Source: Prevotella sp. (GTDB taxonomy: Bacteria; Bacteroidota; Bacteroidia; Bacteroidales; Bacteroidaceae). From it: 44,732 bases of DNA. Under the pieces are notes generated by a model. It saw only the letters and a list, made by a program, of their open reading frames with translations, made no database searches and was not told where the DNA came from. The DNA lies in assembly GCA_003447235.1 (NCBI GenBank), contig DLZV01000008.1, forward strand, positions 1 to 44,732. The letters are read 5' to 3'. The position numbers were made by a program, and so were the translations under genes. Below, piece after piece: positions 16,690 to 24,681 of the stretch; the first letter of the stretch is position 1; every line of letters begins with the position of its first letter.

Positions 16690-18249
16690 ATGGCAACAGC
16701 AGCGGAAAAGAAAAAGGCATACGAGGAGTGGAAAGAGCGATGCCGGCAAGTGCAAGCCATTACGGACACGTCACTCCTGAAAAGCGAAACGCCAGTAGAA
16801 AGGGACATGCGTATCAAACGCTTGCTCAACAACTACGCAGCGTTCTGCGAGTATTACTTTCCACACTTCCTGCAATTGCGTGACAAGACGACCGGCGAGG
16901 TCATACGCACCATTCACAACGCTCCGTTCCACAACGAAGCTGCACGCAAGGTCCGAAACACACCCGACTTGAAGGCTGTATTCATGTGGCCGCGCGGTCA
17001 CGCCAAATCGACCCACCTTGATGTATTCACGCCGCTCTGGTTGATGTTCCAACCGAAGCGGCTTATCAACTTTATGGTGGTTGTCGGAAAGTCGGAGGAC
17101 AATGCCGACCGACTGCTTGGAGATATTCAAGCAGAACTGGAATACAACCAGCGTCTCATTGCCGACTTCGGACAGCAGAAGAACGACGGCGGATGGCAGG
17201 AGGGCGAGTTCAAGACAAAGAGCGGTGTGAAGTTCCTTGCCTGCGGTCGTGGACAGTCGCCTCGTGGTCTGCGTGACCGTGAATCACGCCCTGACTATAT
17301 CGTCATCGATGACCTTGACGACGATCAGCTTTGCAAGAACGACAAACTCGTACACGACCTCACCGACTGGGTGAAGGAGGCTCTCTTCGGTGCGCTTGAT
17401 GTTGGCCGTGGACGCTTCATTATGGTGGGCAACCTCATCAGCAAGAACTCTGTGCTCTACAATCTCTCACGTACAAAGGGAGTGTTCCTTTCTAAAATCG
17501 TAGCGGTCGATCGTAACGGAGAACCGGTATGGAAGGAGAAATGGACCAAAGAGGAGGCGCAGGCTTACCGCGACTTCGTGGGCTATCGTGCCTGGGAGAA
17601 GGAGATGATGCACAACCCTATCGTGGACGGTACTATCTTCCGTGCGGATTGGATTCGATACAAGCGTTTGCCAAAGCTCGAAAAGTACGACATGATTGTG
17701 TGCTATACCGACCCGTCGTTCAAATCGACAACCTCCAACGACTACAAGGCATCCCGCGTTTGGGGAAAGATTGGCTCGGAACTGCATCTCATAGACAGTT
17801 TCGTGCGCCAGGCGACAGTCAGTGAGATGGTTCGATGGCTATACGACCTCTACGAGCGTACACGCGACACGGTGGCTATTCAGTTCTTCATGGAAGCCAA
17901 CTTCATGCAGGATGTGATTTTGGACGAGTTTGCCGTGGAAGGTGAGCTGCGTGGCTACCAACTGCCCATCATGCCCGACAAGCGAAAGAAGCCAGACAAA
18001 ATCCAGCGTATCGAGGCTGTCAGTCCTCTTTGGGAACGTGGCTTTGTCTGGTACAACGAGCGTAAGAAGGAAGACCCCGACATGCAGGTGGGCATCGAAC
18101 AGACATTGGCGTTGGAACGTGGCAGCCGTGTGCATGACGATGCGCCTGACGCTGATGAAGGCGCTATATGGATACTCCAGCGCAATACAAGACAGGAAAG
18201 TTTCAAACCGGTGTTCGGCAAAAGACCGACCGCCAAAAACATTTGGTAA
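16690..18249 (+). CDS. Large terminase subunit
   Basis: 519 residues, the usual size. ATPase: Walker A-like PRGHAKST at residues 101-108 and Walker B YIVIDDLDDD about 203-212. Nuclease (RNase H fold): YTDPSF with Asp341 and the late acidic motif DAPDADEGAIW near 485. It drives headful packaging of DNA into proheads and cuts it at the end. In Mu-like phages packaging starts inside the integrated copy, so host DNA would be attached. It follows the small subunit by 12 nt. Confidence 0.95.
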   Translation: MATAAEKKKAYEEWKERCRQVQAITDTSLLKSETPVERDMRIKRLLNNYAAFCEYYFPHFLQLRDKTTGEVIRTIHNAPFHNEAARKVRNTPDLKAVFMWPRGHAKSTHLDVFTPLWLMFQPKRLINFMVVVGKSEDNADRLLGDIQAELEYNQRLIADFGQQKNDGGWQEGEFKTKSGVKFLACGRGQSPRGLRDRESRPDYIVIDDLDDDQLCKNDKLVHDLTDWVKEALFGALDVGRGRFIMVGNLISKNSVLYNLSRTKGVFLSKIVAVDRNGEPVWKEKWTKEEAQAYRDFVGYRAWEKEMMHNPIVDGTIFRADWIRYKRLPKLEKYDMIVCYTDPSFKSTTSNDYKASRVWGKIGSELHLIDSFVRQATVSEMVRWLYDLYERTRDTVAIQFFMEANFMQDVILDEFAVEGELRGYQLPIMPDKRKKPDKIQRIEAVSPLWERGFVWYNERKKEDPDMQVGIEQTLALERGSRVHDDAPDADEGAIWILQRNTRQESFKPVFGKRPTAKNIW

Positions 18250-18251
18250 CA

Positions 18252-18482
18252 ATGATACAAGTAATAAAGGACATTATCTGGGGATGGCAGTGCAAGCGTG
18301 CCATCAAGAAAGCCAACAAGCTCTCAAAGCTGCTTGGCATGAAGTATTATGTGATTTACATGAACGGCTCGCTGAAGGTCGTGCCGAAACGCACCATCCG
18401 CGAACTGGTTGCGAAGCACCGCTTCCGTAAGGGTGTAAAGGTTGCCGACATCGAGCGTCGTGCCATTTATGTGACGCATTAG
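18252..18482 (+). CDS. Small basic phage protein, unknown function
   Basis: 76 residues starting MIQVIKDIIWGWQCKRAI. Highly basic (many Lys and Arg), with one short amphipathic N-terminal helix and a central strand pattern YYVIYMNGSLKVVPKRTI. It begins 2 nt after the terminase stop and sits before the gp36-like gene, so it is part of the head/packaging operon. A longer frame starting at 18168 is inside the terminase gene and is rejected. Function is not recognised; it could be a DNA-binding packaging or head-joining helper. Confidence 0.7.
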   Translation: MIQVIKDIIWGWQCKRAIKKANKLSKLLGMKYYVIYMNGSLKVVPKRTIRELVAKHRFRKGVKVADIERRAIYVTH

Positions 18483-18496
18483 AAAGGAGGCTGATT

Positions 18497-18916
18497 ATGT
18501 TTATCACGGAAGAGGACTACAGAGTGGTCATAGGCGAAAATGCGCTGAAGGTCGTGTCGCAGGCATCGCAGGAGATACGCGACAACGCGGAACTGGAGGC
18601 TTGCGAGGAGATTGCCGGCTACCTCAGACCAAAATACGACACGGAAGCGGTGTTCTCGGCTGAAGGCGAAAACCGCAACCGTCTGGTGGTAATGTATGCC
18701 GCCGACATTGCGCTCTATCACATGATTGCCGCTATGCCCCAAAAGATGGGCAGCGAAATACGCAAGGAGCGCTACGAGCGTGCCATAAAGTGGCTGGAAG
18801 GCGTGCAAGCCGGAAAAATCATACCCGACCTGCCGCTCGCCACCGACGAGGACGGCACACCGACTGGCGACCTGCTCATATTCGGTTCACAGAAACAATT
18901 ACGACATAACTGGTAA
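18497..18916 (+). CDS. Mu gp36-like head-tail connector protein (DUF1320)
   Basis: 139 residues, start MFITEEDYRVVIGENALKVV, with the acidic N-terminus, the DNAELEACEEIAGYLRPKYD helix and the ERAIKWLEGVQAGKIIPDLP end that characterise DUF1320 proteins of Mu-like phages. These are about 140 residues long and act at the head-tail junction. It is preceded by a strong Shine-Dalgarno (AAAGGAGG, 18482-18489), which is uncommon in Bacteroidales and fixes the start. In Mu the gene lies after the capsid; here it precedes the portal. Confidence 0.85.
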   Translation: MFITEEDYRVVIGENALKVVSQASQEIRDNAELEACEEIAGYLRPKYDTEAVFSAEGENRNRLVVMYAADIALYHMIAAMPQKMGSEIRKERYERAIKWLEGVQAGKIIPDLPLATDEDGTPTGDLLIFGSQKQLRHNW

Positions 18917-18920
18917 CGCT

Positions 18921-20279
18921 ATGGATATAAAGAACTTTTTCAGCGGTATGTTCGGAGGTGGCAGTCAAAATATACTGCACACGCCAAACGGGGACTTCAA
19001 CCTTGCGAAGTCGTCTGACCGCAAGCGCATAAAGAAGATGGTAATCGAACTGCAACGCACCACCGATGCGCTTACACGCAGGGACATTGCCGACTGGCGC
19101 AACGCCTGGCAGATGGCTATAAATGTGGACAGCCCGAACCGCCAACGTCTCTACGACATATACCGCGATGTGGATATTGACCTTCACCTATCGGGCTGTG
19201 TTCGCCAGCGTGTAGGATTCGTCATGGCGAAGTCCTTCAAACTGGTCGATGCAAAGGGTAATGAGAACGAGGAGGCACACCACTATTTCGACCAGGCTTG
19301 GTTCAAGCAGTTGCTCGAATATGCGCTTGCCGCCAATCTTTGGGGACACTCGCTCATCGAACTTGGCGACCTCACCACCGATGGCGACGGATGTCCTTGC
19401 TATACGGATGTGAAACTCATTCCACGGAAGCATGTCATTCCGGAATACGGCCGTGTGATTCAACAGCTCGGGCAGGACTGGACTACGGGCATCGACTACC
19501 ACTCAGCCCCATTCTCTGACTGGCTCATTGAAGCCGGACGGCCTGACGATCTCGGCCTGTATCTGAAGGCTGCCACGCAGACCATTCCGAAGAAAAACAT
19601 GTTAGCATTCTGGGATTCCTTCGGCGAGATTTTCGGTATGCCGATGCGTATTGCACGCACCACCTCACGCGACCCCAAGGAGATGGGACGACTTGAACAG
19701 ATGCTCAAGGGTGCCGGAGCAAGCCAATACATGGTGGCAGGGCAGGACACGGAGATTGAATTTGTGGAGAGTGGCAAGGGCGATGCCTTCAATGTCTATG
19801 ACAAACGCATCGATCGCGCCAACTCGGAACTGTCAAAGCTCATCATCGGACAGACGATGACCATCGAGGACGGCAGCAGCCTCTCACAATCAGAAACACA
19901 CCTTGAAGTGTTCGAGAACCTGGTTGAAAGCGACTGCACCATGCTGCGCGACATCGTGAACAACCAGCTTATCCCACGCATGGTAAAGCACGGCTTCCCA
20001 ATCAAGGGACTGCGCTTCGAATGGGATGATGCCGTCGATTACACACCGGAGCAGCAGGTGGCATACGAGACCATGATTGCCGACCGCTACGAGGTGGACC
20101 CGACATATTTTGCGGAGAAGTACAGCATGCCTGTTGGGGAACGGCGCAACGCTACACCCATGCTACCCGGTGGCGGTGACGATGATGGCGACGAGGGCAA
20201 CAATGAGCCACAAGACGATGACAAGGGCGACAAGAAGAAAAAGCAGCAGCAAAACGTACACGGCTCTTTTTTCGATTAA
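18921..20279 (+). CDS. Portal protein (Mu gp29 / DUF935)
   Basis: 452 residues. DUF935 features: LHLSGCVRQRVGFVMAKSF early, then AFWDSFGEIFGMPMRIARTT and KLIIGQTMTIEDGSSLSQSE in the second half, with the usual acidic/basic low-complexity C-terminus (EGNNEPQDDDKGDKKKKQQQ). It forms the dodecameric ring through which DNA enters and leaves the capsid. It is followed closely by the MuF gene, as in Mu (gp29-gp30). Confidence 0.95.
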   Translation: MDIKNFFSGMFGGGSQNILHTPNGDFNLAKSSDRKRIKKMVIELQRTTDALTRRDIADWRNAWQMAINVDSPNRQRLYDIYRDVDIDLHLSGCVRQRVGFVMAKSFKLVDAKGNENEEAHHYFDQAWFKQLLEYALAANLWGHSLIELGDLTTDGDGCPCYTDVKLIPRKHVIPEYGRVIQQLGQDWTTGIDYHSAPFSDWLIEAGRPDDLGLYLKAATQTIPKKNMLAFWDSFGEIFGMPMRIARTTSRDPKEMGRLEQMLKGAGASQYMVAGQDTEIEFVESGKGDAFNVYDKRIDRANSELSKLIIGQTMTIEDGSSLSQSETHLEVFENLVESDCTMLRDIVNNQLIPRMVKHGFPIKGLRFEWDDAVDYTPEQQVAYETMIADRYEVDPTYFAEKYSMPVGERRNATPMLPGGGDDDGDEGNNEPQDDDKGDKKKKQQQNVHGSFFD

Positions 20280-20293
20280 GCCCCACCGATTAT

Positions 20294-21667
20294 GTGGGGC
20301 TGCACCAACGCTATGCCCAGCTGTTAGGCGATGATCCACAAACATTGTCGCTGTCTAAGGAGCAGGAGCAGATACGCAAGCAACTCTCTGGGCTGTTCGA
20401 CGGCATGATGCGCACGCTCTATTCTCAGAAAGGGTCGGAGTTCCGCATCGAGGTGCTGGCAGAACCGAAAGTTCAGGAGTTCATCAATGCCCATGCTGGT
20501 GCTTTGGATTCTACTTTCAAACAAGTGGAGATGTCTGATGCCATGCGCAAGCGCCTCCAACGGTCTGACTATATCTTCTCCGGCATGAAAACGTTCCACG
20601 AGCTCAACGAGGCGTTCCCGTCCTTGCTGGATTCTAACGGCAATAGAAAGACGTTCGAAGCCTTTTTGAATGATGTTCGGAAGATAGACAACACCTACAA
20701 CTCCAACTACCTCCGTGCGGAGTACAACTTCGTGCAGTCGTCTGCGGAGATGGCTGCCAAGTGGGAACGGTTCTCGGAGGACGGCGACCGCTACAACCTT
20801 CAGTACCGCACGGCTGGCGACGGCAAGGTGCGTCCGGAACACGCTGCGCTCAATGGCGTAACGCTTCCGCCTTCCGACCCATTTTGGGAAGAATACTATC
20901 CTCCTAATGGCTGGAACTGCCGTTGTACCGTGGTACAGGTGCGCAGGTCAAAATATCCTGCCACGCCACACGACGAGGCTATGGCACTTGGCGAGGAGGC
21001 TCTGCAGCGTGATACGAAAGGCATCTTCCATTTCAACCCCGGCAAGGAGGACAAGACGGTGCCCGACTACAATCCCTACACCATTCGGCGATGCCGGGAC
21101 TGCGACATCGCAAAGGGCAAAATCAAGTTGGCAAAGTTTATTCCAGAAAATGAGTTGTGCGCTGCGTGCAAACTCATACATTCATGTTGGGCTAAAGTCA
21201 AAGAAGAAACGCCAGAAACATTCACTGAGTGCGAAACATCAAACGGTAAATTACGAGTAAGCTCAAAACATGGAAGAACCGAAAAGAAAGAGAACGTGAG
21301 AGTGGGTAGGTATCTTGCGGAAAAGCACGGCTACGAGATTGACCTTATAGCGAACCCACAGAACGAAACTTCTGCTGATAGTTACAACAAGACATTGGGA
21401 ATAGAACAAGAATATAAAGTCAATGCAAAGCCAACAAAAAGTTCTATCGACAACCTTATTAGAAAAGGGGCGAAACAGGCGGACGACTTGGTTTTGTTTG
21501 TTGATTCTGGTATTTCGTTAGACGAGTTGAGCAGTGCTTTACACGACAGAGTAAGAAGAACAAATCTAAAAACTGTAATGGTGGTCATTGATGGAATGGA
21601 CAAAACCTACACTTACGACGAAATTACAGCTAAAGGCTTTAAAGTAAGACAGGCAGACTTGAAATAA
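20294..21667 (+). CDS. MuF-like head protein with toxin-like C-terminal domain
   Basis: 457 residues from GTG 20294; the start is uncertain because the frame stays open back into the portal gene. Residues about 130-215 are the Phage_Mu_F (SPP1 gp7) domain: RTAGDGKVRPEHAALNGVTL and PPNGWNCRCTVVQV. A Cys-rich linker (RRCRDCDIAKG, ELCAACKL) ends near 300. Residues about 320-457 resemble the C-terminal tRNA-nuclease type domain of CdiA-like toxins: GRYLAEKHGYEIDLIA, EQEYKVNAK (candidate acidic/Lys active site), and a KGAKQADDLVLFVDSG strand-helix pattern. Toxin-ending MuF proteins are known in temperate phages. The 3' part is visibly more AT-rich than the 5' part, suggesting domain exchange. Confidence 0.85.
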   Translation: MGLHQRYAQLLGDDPQTLSLSKEQEQIRKQLSGLFDGMMRTLYSQKGSEFRIEVLAEPKVQEFINAHAGALDSTFKQVEMSDAMRKRLQRSDYIFSGMKTFHELNEAFPSLLDSNGNRKTFEAFLNDVRKIDNTYNSNYLRAEYNFVQSSAEMAAKWERFSEDGDRYNLQYRTAGDGKVRPEHAALNGVTLPPSDPFWEEYYPPNGWNCRCTVVQVRRSKYPATPHDEAMALGEEALQRDTKGIFHFNPGKEDKTVPDYNPYTIRRCRDCDIAKGKIKLAKFIPENELCAACKLIHSCWAKVKEETPETFTECETSNGKLRVSSKHGRTEKKENVRVGRYLAEKHGYEIDLIANPQNETSADSYNKTLGIEQEYKVNAKPTKSSIDNLIRKGAKQADDLVLFVDSGISLDELSSALHDRVRRTNLKTVMVVIDGMDKTYTYDEITAKGFKVRQADLK

Positions 21668-21690
21668 TCAAGACTGCCTGAATGTGGGGT

Positions 21691-21709
21691 CCAATCCTCT
21701 TACGAGGAA
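21691..21709. terminator. Short hairpin after the MuF gene
   Basis: AATCCTCTTACGAGGAATG can form a small stem (CCTC/GAGG with flanking A-T pairs) about 25 nt after the MuF stop and before the oppositely oriented membrane gene. There is no long T run next to it, so this is only a weak terminator candidate for convergent transcripts. Confidence 0.3.
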
Positions 21710-21795
21710 TGATCCGATGCAAAGGTAATAACATTTTTCCAAAACACATCAAGATATGGAAGAAAAAATACAAGACGAGAAAATTAGAGAGGCTC

Positions 21796-22233
21796 TCAAC
21801 GCCCCAGTAGAGCACACACTGCGCTTGCCGATAGAAGTAGTATTCCCACGCACAACAACCATGGGAAGACTTTGGCAAGCCATGAAGCGGTTGGTGAGGG
21901 AACCTGCCCCACAACCCCAAAAGAGCCTTCTTGATATTGCCGTAAGCAATTTGACAGTGCTTTCAACTTTAGTCTGTACTGCAAAAAGCAATACAACACA
22001 CCAGCAAGGACAGTCAGCAACAGAAATAACACACTCGCTACTGTCAGGCAGCGAAGAAGCATACTCCCTTGTGACATATCGCCAAAAACAGCAATTATGC
22101 CTATTAAAGTTGCGGCTATGCCTGACTGATGGCGTATTAGTGATTCGTGCTGAAGCTCCACTCTCTCTTTGGCTTCAATCAGCTCTCGAACAAAGCCATT
22201 CCAGCCTTCTCCTGTATCATGTAGTACTGTCAT
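21796..22233 (-). CDS. Small membrane protein, possible superinfection or immunity moron
   Basis: About 145 residues from MTVLHDTGEGWNGF. Three or more hydrophobic segments are visible: IAATLIGIIAVFG (about 43-56), LTVASVLFLLLTVLAGVLYC (about 66-88), and WLLCVGILLLSASAVCALLG at the C-terminus. It lies alone on the minus strand between the MuF-toxin gene and the DGR, with its own promoter (TAACTTTG, 22253-22246). The transcript start would lie about 10 nt before the ATG. A lone, self-driven membrane gene inside the late region is typical of a moron expressed in the lysogen. Immunity to the neighbouring toxin or superinfection exclusion is possible, but no sequence evidence decides this. The long plus-strand frame over the same region is judged to be shadow. 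Confidence 0.65.
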   Translation of the reverse strand: MTVLHDTGEGWNGFVRELIEAKERVELQHESLIRHQSGIAATLIGIIAVFGDMSQGSMLLRCLTVASVLFLLLTVLAGVLYCFLQYRLKLKALSNCLRQYQEGSFGVVGQVPSPTASWLAKVFPWLLCVGILLLSASAVCALLGR

Positions 22234-22245
22234 CTTTTTTAGATG

Positions 22246-22324
22246 CAAAGTTATAACGTTTCATTCCAAAACTCGTAACAACGAACAATTTTATCACGTT
22301 TTGCACAGATATTCAGTAACTTTG
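22246..22324. promoter_or_regulatory. Divergent promoters for the membrane gene and the DGR
   Basis: A leftward -7 box TAACTTTG is read at 22253-22246, and an identical rightward box TAACTTTG at 22317-22324, just before the DGR template RNA. Each has a TTTTGG/TTTTGC element upstream, but the spacing (about 13 nt) is shorter than the consensus 19-21, so the -33 elements are uncertain. The rightward promoter would start RNA near 22330 and cover the template repeat and reverse transcriptase. Confidence 0.5.
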
Positions 22325-22349
22325 CAGTCGGTAGAGCCACCCAATAGGC

Positions 22350-22490
22350 CGTGTGGTCTATCGCGGGTACAACAACGCGAACGCGAATGGCGGTGTGTCG
22401 AATGCGAATGCGAATAACGATGCGTCGAATGCGAATACGAATGTCGGCTCGCGTCTCACCAACAACAATCGGCGTACAACGATGGGGACG
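22350..22490 (+). repeat. DGR template repeat (TR) region
   Basis: Between 22369 and 22480 the DNA consists of closely spaced AAC/AAT codons broken by invariant GC-rich ones; a formal translation reads NNANANGGVSNANANNDASN followed by ANTNVGSRL. Adenines at the first two codon positions are the mark of a DGR template, because adenines are replaced during mutagenic reverse transcription. It lies about 200 nt upstream of the reverse transcriptase in the same orientation. The short frame over it is probably not a protein. The exact ends cannot be set without the variable repeat, which I do not find in the window. Confidence 0.85.
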
Positions 22491-22686
22491 TGTCCCCGAT
22501 GTGGTGCCGAGGGTGGCAAGCCACAGCAAAAGCAATTCTTTCCAATGTTTCAAATATTGGAATGTTTTGGAAAGCTGAAAAATCACGTGTCGGGCAATAG
22601 GGTTTGGTAGGCTGGCAACAGTTCGAAGAAGTCTGGCCCGGGGAAAGGAAGGCCCATATCTTCCATCATTAAAAACAACTGATGCT
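22491..22686 (+). ncRNA. DGR RNA downstream of the template, leader to the reverse transcriptase
   Basis: There is no start-stop frame of merit here. The region contains GC-rich complementary blocks, for example GTCTGGCCCGGGG with GGAAGGCCCATATCTTCC around 22630-22667. In studied DGRs the segment between template and reverse transcriptase is part of the RNA that binds and primes the enzyme; this role is inferred from position. Confidence 0.45.
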
Positions 22687-23997
22687 ATGCGCAGAGAAGG
22701 TCATATCATAGAGGAGGTAGTCGAATATTCCAACATGGCGGAATCATTCGACCAGGTTCTCAGTGGCACCAAACGGAAGAAAAGCCGACAAGGACGCTAC
22801 CTGATCGCGCATCGTGAGGAGGTCATCAAGGAACTCTCTGAACGTATTGCTTCTGGCACATTCCATGTGACCGCAAAGGACATTGAGGAGAAAGATATTA
22901 TAGAGGCCGGCAAACTACGGCACATCCAATTCTTCAAGAAGCTGAAGAACAGCATCGCTGTCCACGCCATCATGTCGGTGGTGGATAAGCATCTGAAGAA
23001 GCGATTCATCAGAACGACCTCCGCAAGCATCAAGGACAGGGGAATGCACGACTTGATGAAGTACATTCGCCGTGATATGCAGGAAGACCCGGAAGGCACA
23101 AGGTTCTGCTACAAGTTCGACATCTCCAAGTTCTACGAGAGTGTCAACCAGGACTTCGTTATGTACAGTGTGCATCGGGTATTCAAAGACAAGAAGCTCA
23201 TAGCCATGCTTGACAACTTTGTCCGCATCATACCGCAAGGTATCAGCATAGGGCTACGCTCGTCGCAGGGCTTGGGCAATCTGTTGTTGTCTGTGTATTT
23301 AGACCATTATCTGAAGGACAGGTACGGCGTGCGTCATTTCTACCGCTATTGTGATGACGGCGTGGTACTCGGTAAATCGAAAGCGGAACTGTGGGAGATT
23401 CGTGATGCCGTCCATGAGCAAGTGGAACAAATCGACTTAAAGGTGAAAGCCAACGAGCGTGTGTTCCCCGTGGACGAGGGCATTGACTTCCTGGGATATG
23501 TCATCTATCCCGACCATGTGCTGCTGCGCAAGCGCATCAAACAGAAGTTCGCCCGAAAAATGCACGAGGTTAAATCGAGAAAAAGGAGGCGTGTCTTGAT
23601 AGCAAGTTTCTACGGAATGGCAAAACACGCCGACTGTATAATGTTGTTCAATAAATTAACAGGCAAAAAAATGAAATCATTTAAGGATTTGAATGTCGCT
23701 TACAAGCCGGAGGACGGCAAGAAGCGATTTGCGGGTGCGGTGGTAAGCATCCGCGAGTTGGTGAACCTGCCCATCGTGGTAAAAGACTTCGAGGTTGGAG
23801 TCAAAACCAGCCAGGGCGAAGACCGCTGTGTTGTGTCCATCGAGCAGAACGGCGAGCCAAAGAAATTTTTCACCAACAGCGAGGAGATGAAAAACATTCT
23901 CCAGCAAGTGAGTGAAATGCCAGATGGCTTCCCATTCGAGACCACCATCAAGGCGGAAACCTTCGGCAAAGGTAGAACAAAGTACATTTTCACATGA
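22687..23997 (+). CDS. DGR reverse transcriptase
   Basis: 436 residues. Group II-intron-like RT core: first catalytic Asp145 in YKFDISKFYESV, motif 4 IGLRSSQGLGN (residues 188-198) with the SQ typical of DGR enzymes where other RTs have QG, catalytic YCDD at 221-224, and motif 6 GIDFLGYVIYP near 265. It copies template RNA with adenine errors so that the variable repeat of a target gene is rewritten. Residues about 335-436 are an extra beta-rich segment (RFAGAVVSIRELVNLPIVVK to the end) beyond the usual thumb. No separate Avd-type accessory gene is recognised. The stop overlaps the next start (ATGA). Confidence 0.95.
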   Translation: MRREGHIIEEVVEYSNMAESFDQVLSGTKRKKSRQGRYLIAHREEVIKELSERIASGTFHVTAKDIEEKDIIEAGKLRHIQFFKKLKNSIAVHAIMSVVDKHLKKRFIRTTSASIKDRGMHDLMKYIRRDMQEDPEGTRFCYKFDISKFYESVNQDFVMYSVHRVFKDKKLIAMLDNFVRIIPQGISIGLRSSQGLGNLLLSVYLDHYLKDRYGVRHFYRYCDDGVVLGKSKAELWEIRDAVHEQVEQIDLKVKANERVFPVDEGIDFLGYVIYPDHVLLRKRIKQKFARKMHEVKSRKRRRVLIASFYGMAKHADCIMLFNKLTGKKMKSFKDLNVAYKPEDGKKRFAGAVVSIRELVNLPIVVKDFEVGVKTSQGEDRCVVSIEQNGEPKKFFTNSEEMKNILQQVSEMPDGFPFETTIKAETFGKGRTKYIFT

Positions 23998-24479
23998 TGA
24001 ACAGAGTAAACGGAGCACAAGGGGTAAAGCTGCTTGAATGCACCAACCCCGTCAAAGGAAAATGGCGCGTCCGATGGGACGTGCATAACAACGAGGATGG
24101 ATCTGCCGACTATATGGAGGCTGAGTTCAACGGAAAGCCATCTGAGGATACCATCAAGACCATGGTGTCGGAATGGTTCAACGACCGCACGAACGAGACC
24201 ATACTTTCTGGCTTCGTGTGGAACGGCATGAGCGTGTGGCTCTCTAACGAGAACCAGTTCAACTACAAGGTAGCATACGACTTGGCTGTGCAGTCTGACG
24301 GCAAGACTTTGCCGGTCACGTTCAAGTTCGGAACAGACGATGAGCCATGCTATCACACGTTCAGCACCATCGAAGAACTGACGGACTTCTATACCAAAGC
24401 CATGCAGCATATCCAGGACACACTGGCTGACGGATGGAAGAGCAAGGATAATTTCAATTTGGAGTTATACCGAGACTAA
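23994..24479 (+). CDS. DGR-linked protein, DUF4376-like
   Basis: 161 residues starting MMNRVNGAQGVKLLECTN. The ATG overlaps the reverse transcriptase stop by 4 nt (ATGA), so they are translated together. The N-terminal half is beta-rich (KWRVRWDVHNNEDGSADYME). The C-terminal half is helical, with EELTDFYTKAMQHIQDTLAD then GWKSKDNFNLELYRD, resembling the C-terminal helix pair of phage DUF4376 / tail-fibre assembly proteins. It may be a DGR accessory factor or a chaperone for the diversified fibre. No catalytic motif is seen. Confidence 0.7.
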   Translation: MMNRVNGAQGVKLLECTNPVKGKWRVRWDVHNNEDGSADYMEAEFNGKPSEDTIKTMVSEWFNDRTNETILSGFVWNGMSVWLSNENQFNYKVAYDLAVQSDGKTLPVTFKFGTDDEPCYHTFSTIEELTDFYTKAMQHIQDTLADGWKSKDNFNLELYRD

Positions 24480-24504
24480 GAACAATCCCTTCGGGGGAGG
24501 GTAA

Positions 24505-24653
24505 TAAAAAAGCCCCCGGCCTGTTAAAATAGTCGTCTCACTTACTTTTTTAACACACGTTACCATCAATAGGCACGACCGGGGGCGTAAACCCTCGCTC
24601 GCCTATTGATGGCTTTTTTTATGTGTGTGCGCGATGCGCTATGTAAGTGAGAC
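24505..24653 (-). ncRNA. Predicted structured small RNA between DGR and early genes
   Basis: On the minus strand, a -7 box TACTTTTG (24665-24658) with a GTTT -33-like element 19 nt upstream predicts RNA starting at about 24653. The first 11 nt, GTCTCACTTAC (24653-24643), are perfectly complementary to 24545-24535. Inside lies a perfect 12-bp hairpin (24612-24601 with 24574-24563). Its 26-nt loop contains CGCCCCCGG, which pairs with CCGGGGGC (24519-24512) just before a T run (24511-24506), a terminator-like 3' end. A further GTTAAAA/TTTTAAC pair lies at 24554-24548 and 24529-24523. The pairings cross, so a pseudoknot or a switch is implied. No protein frame occupies the region. Confidence 0.6.
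24563..24620 (+). terminator. Rho-independent terminator of the DGR operon
   Basis: CCATCAATAGGC (24563-24574) and GCCTATTGATGG (24601-24612) form a perfect 12-bp stem with a 26-nt loop, followed by CTTTTTTT on the plus strand. It lies 84 nt after the 161-residue DGR-linked gene and would stop DGR transcripts. The loop sequence CCGGGGGC can instead pair with GCCCCCGG at 24512-24519, a possible alternative fold. Confidence 0.7.
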
Positions 24654-24681
24654 GGTGCAAAAGTACTAAATATTTCTGAGA

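Noticed and set aside
21756..22256. 166-residue plus-strand ORF
   Set aside because: Opposite to a frame with clear membrane helices and its own promoter; composition is shadow-like.
22353..22610. Asn/Ala-rich 85-residue ORF
   Set aside because: It is the DGR template repeat read as protein; AAC/AAT spacing is explained by template function.
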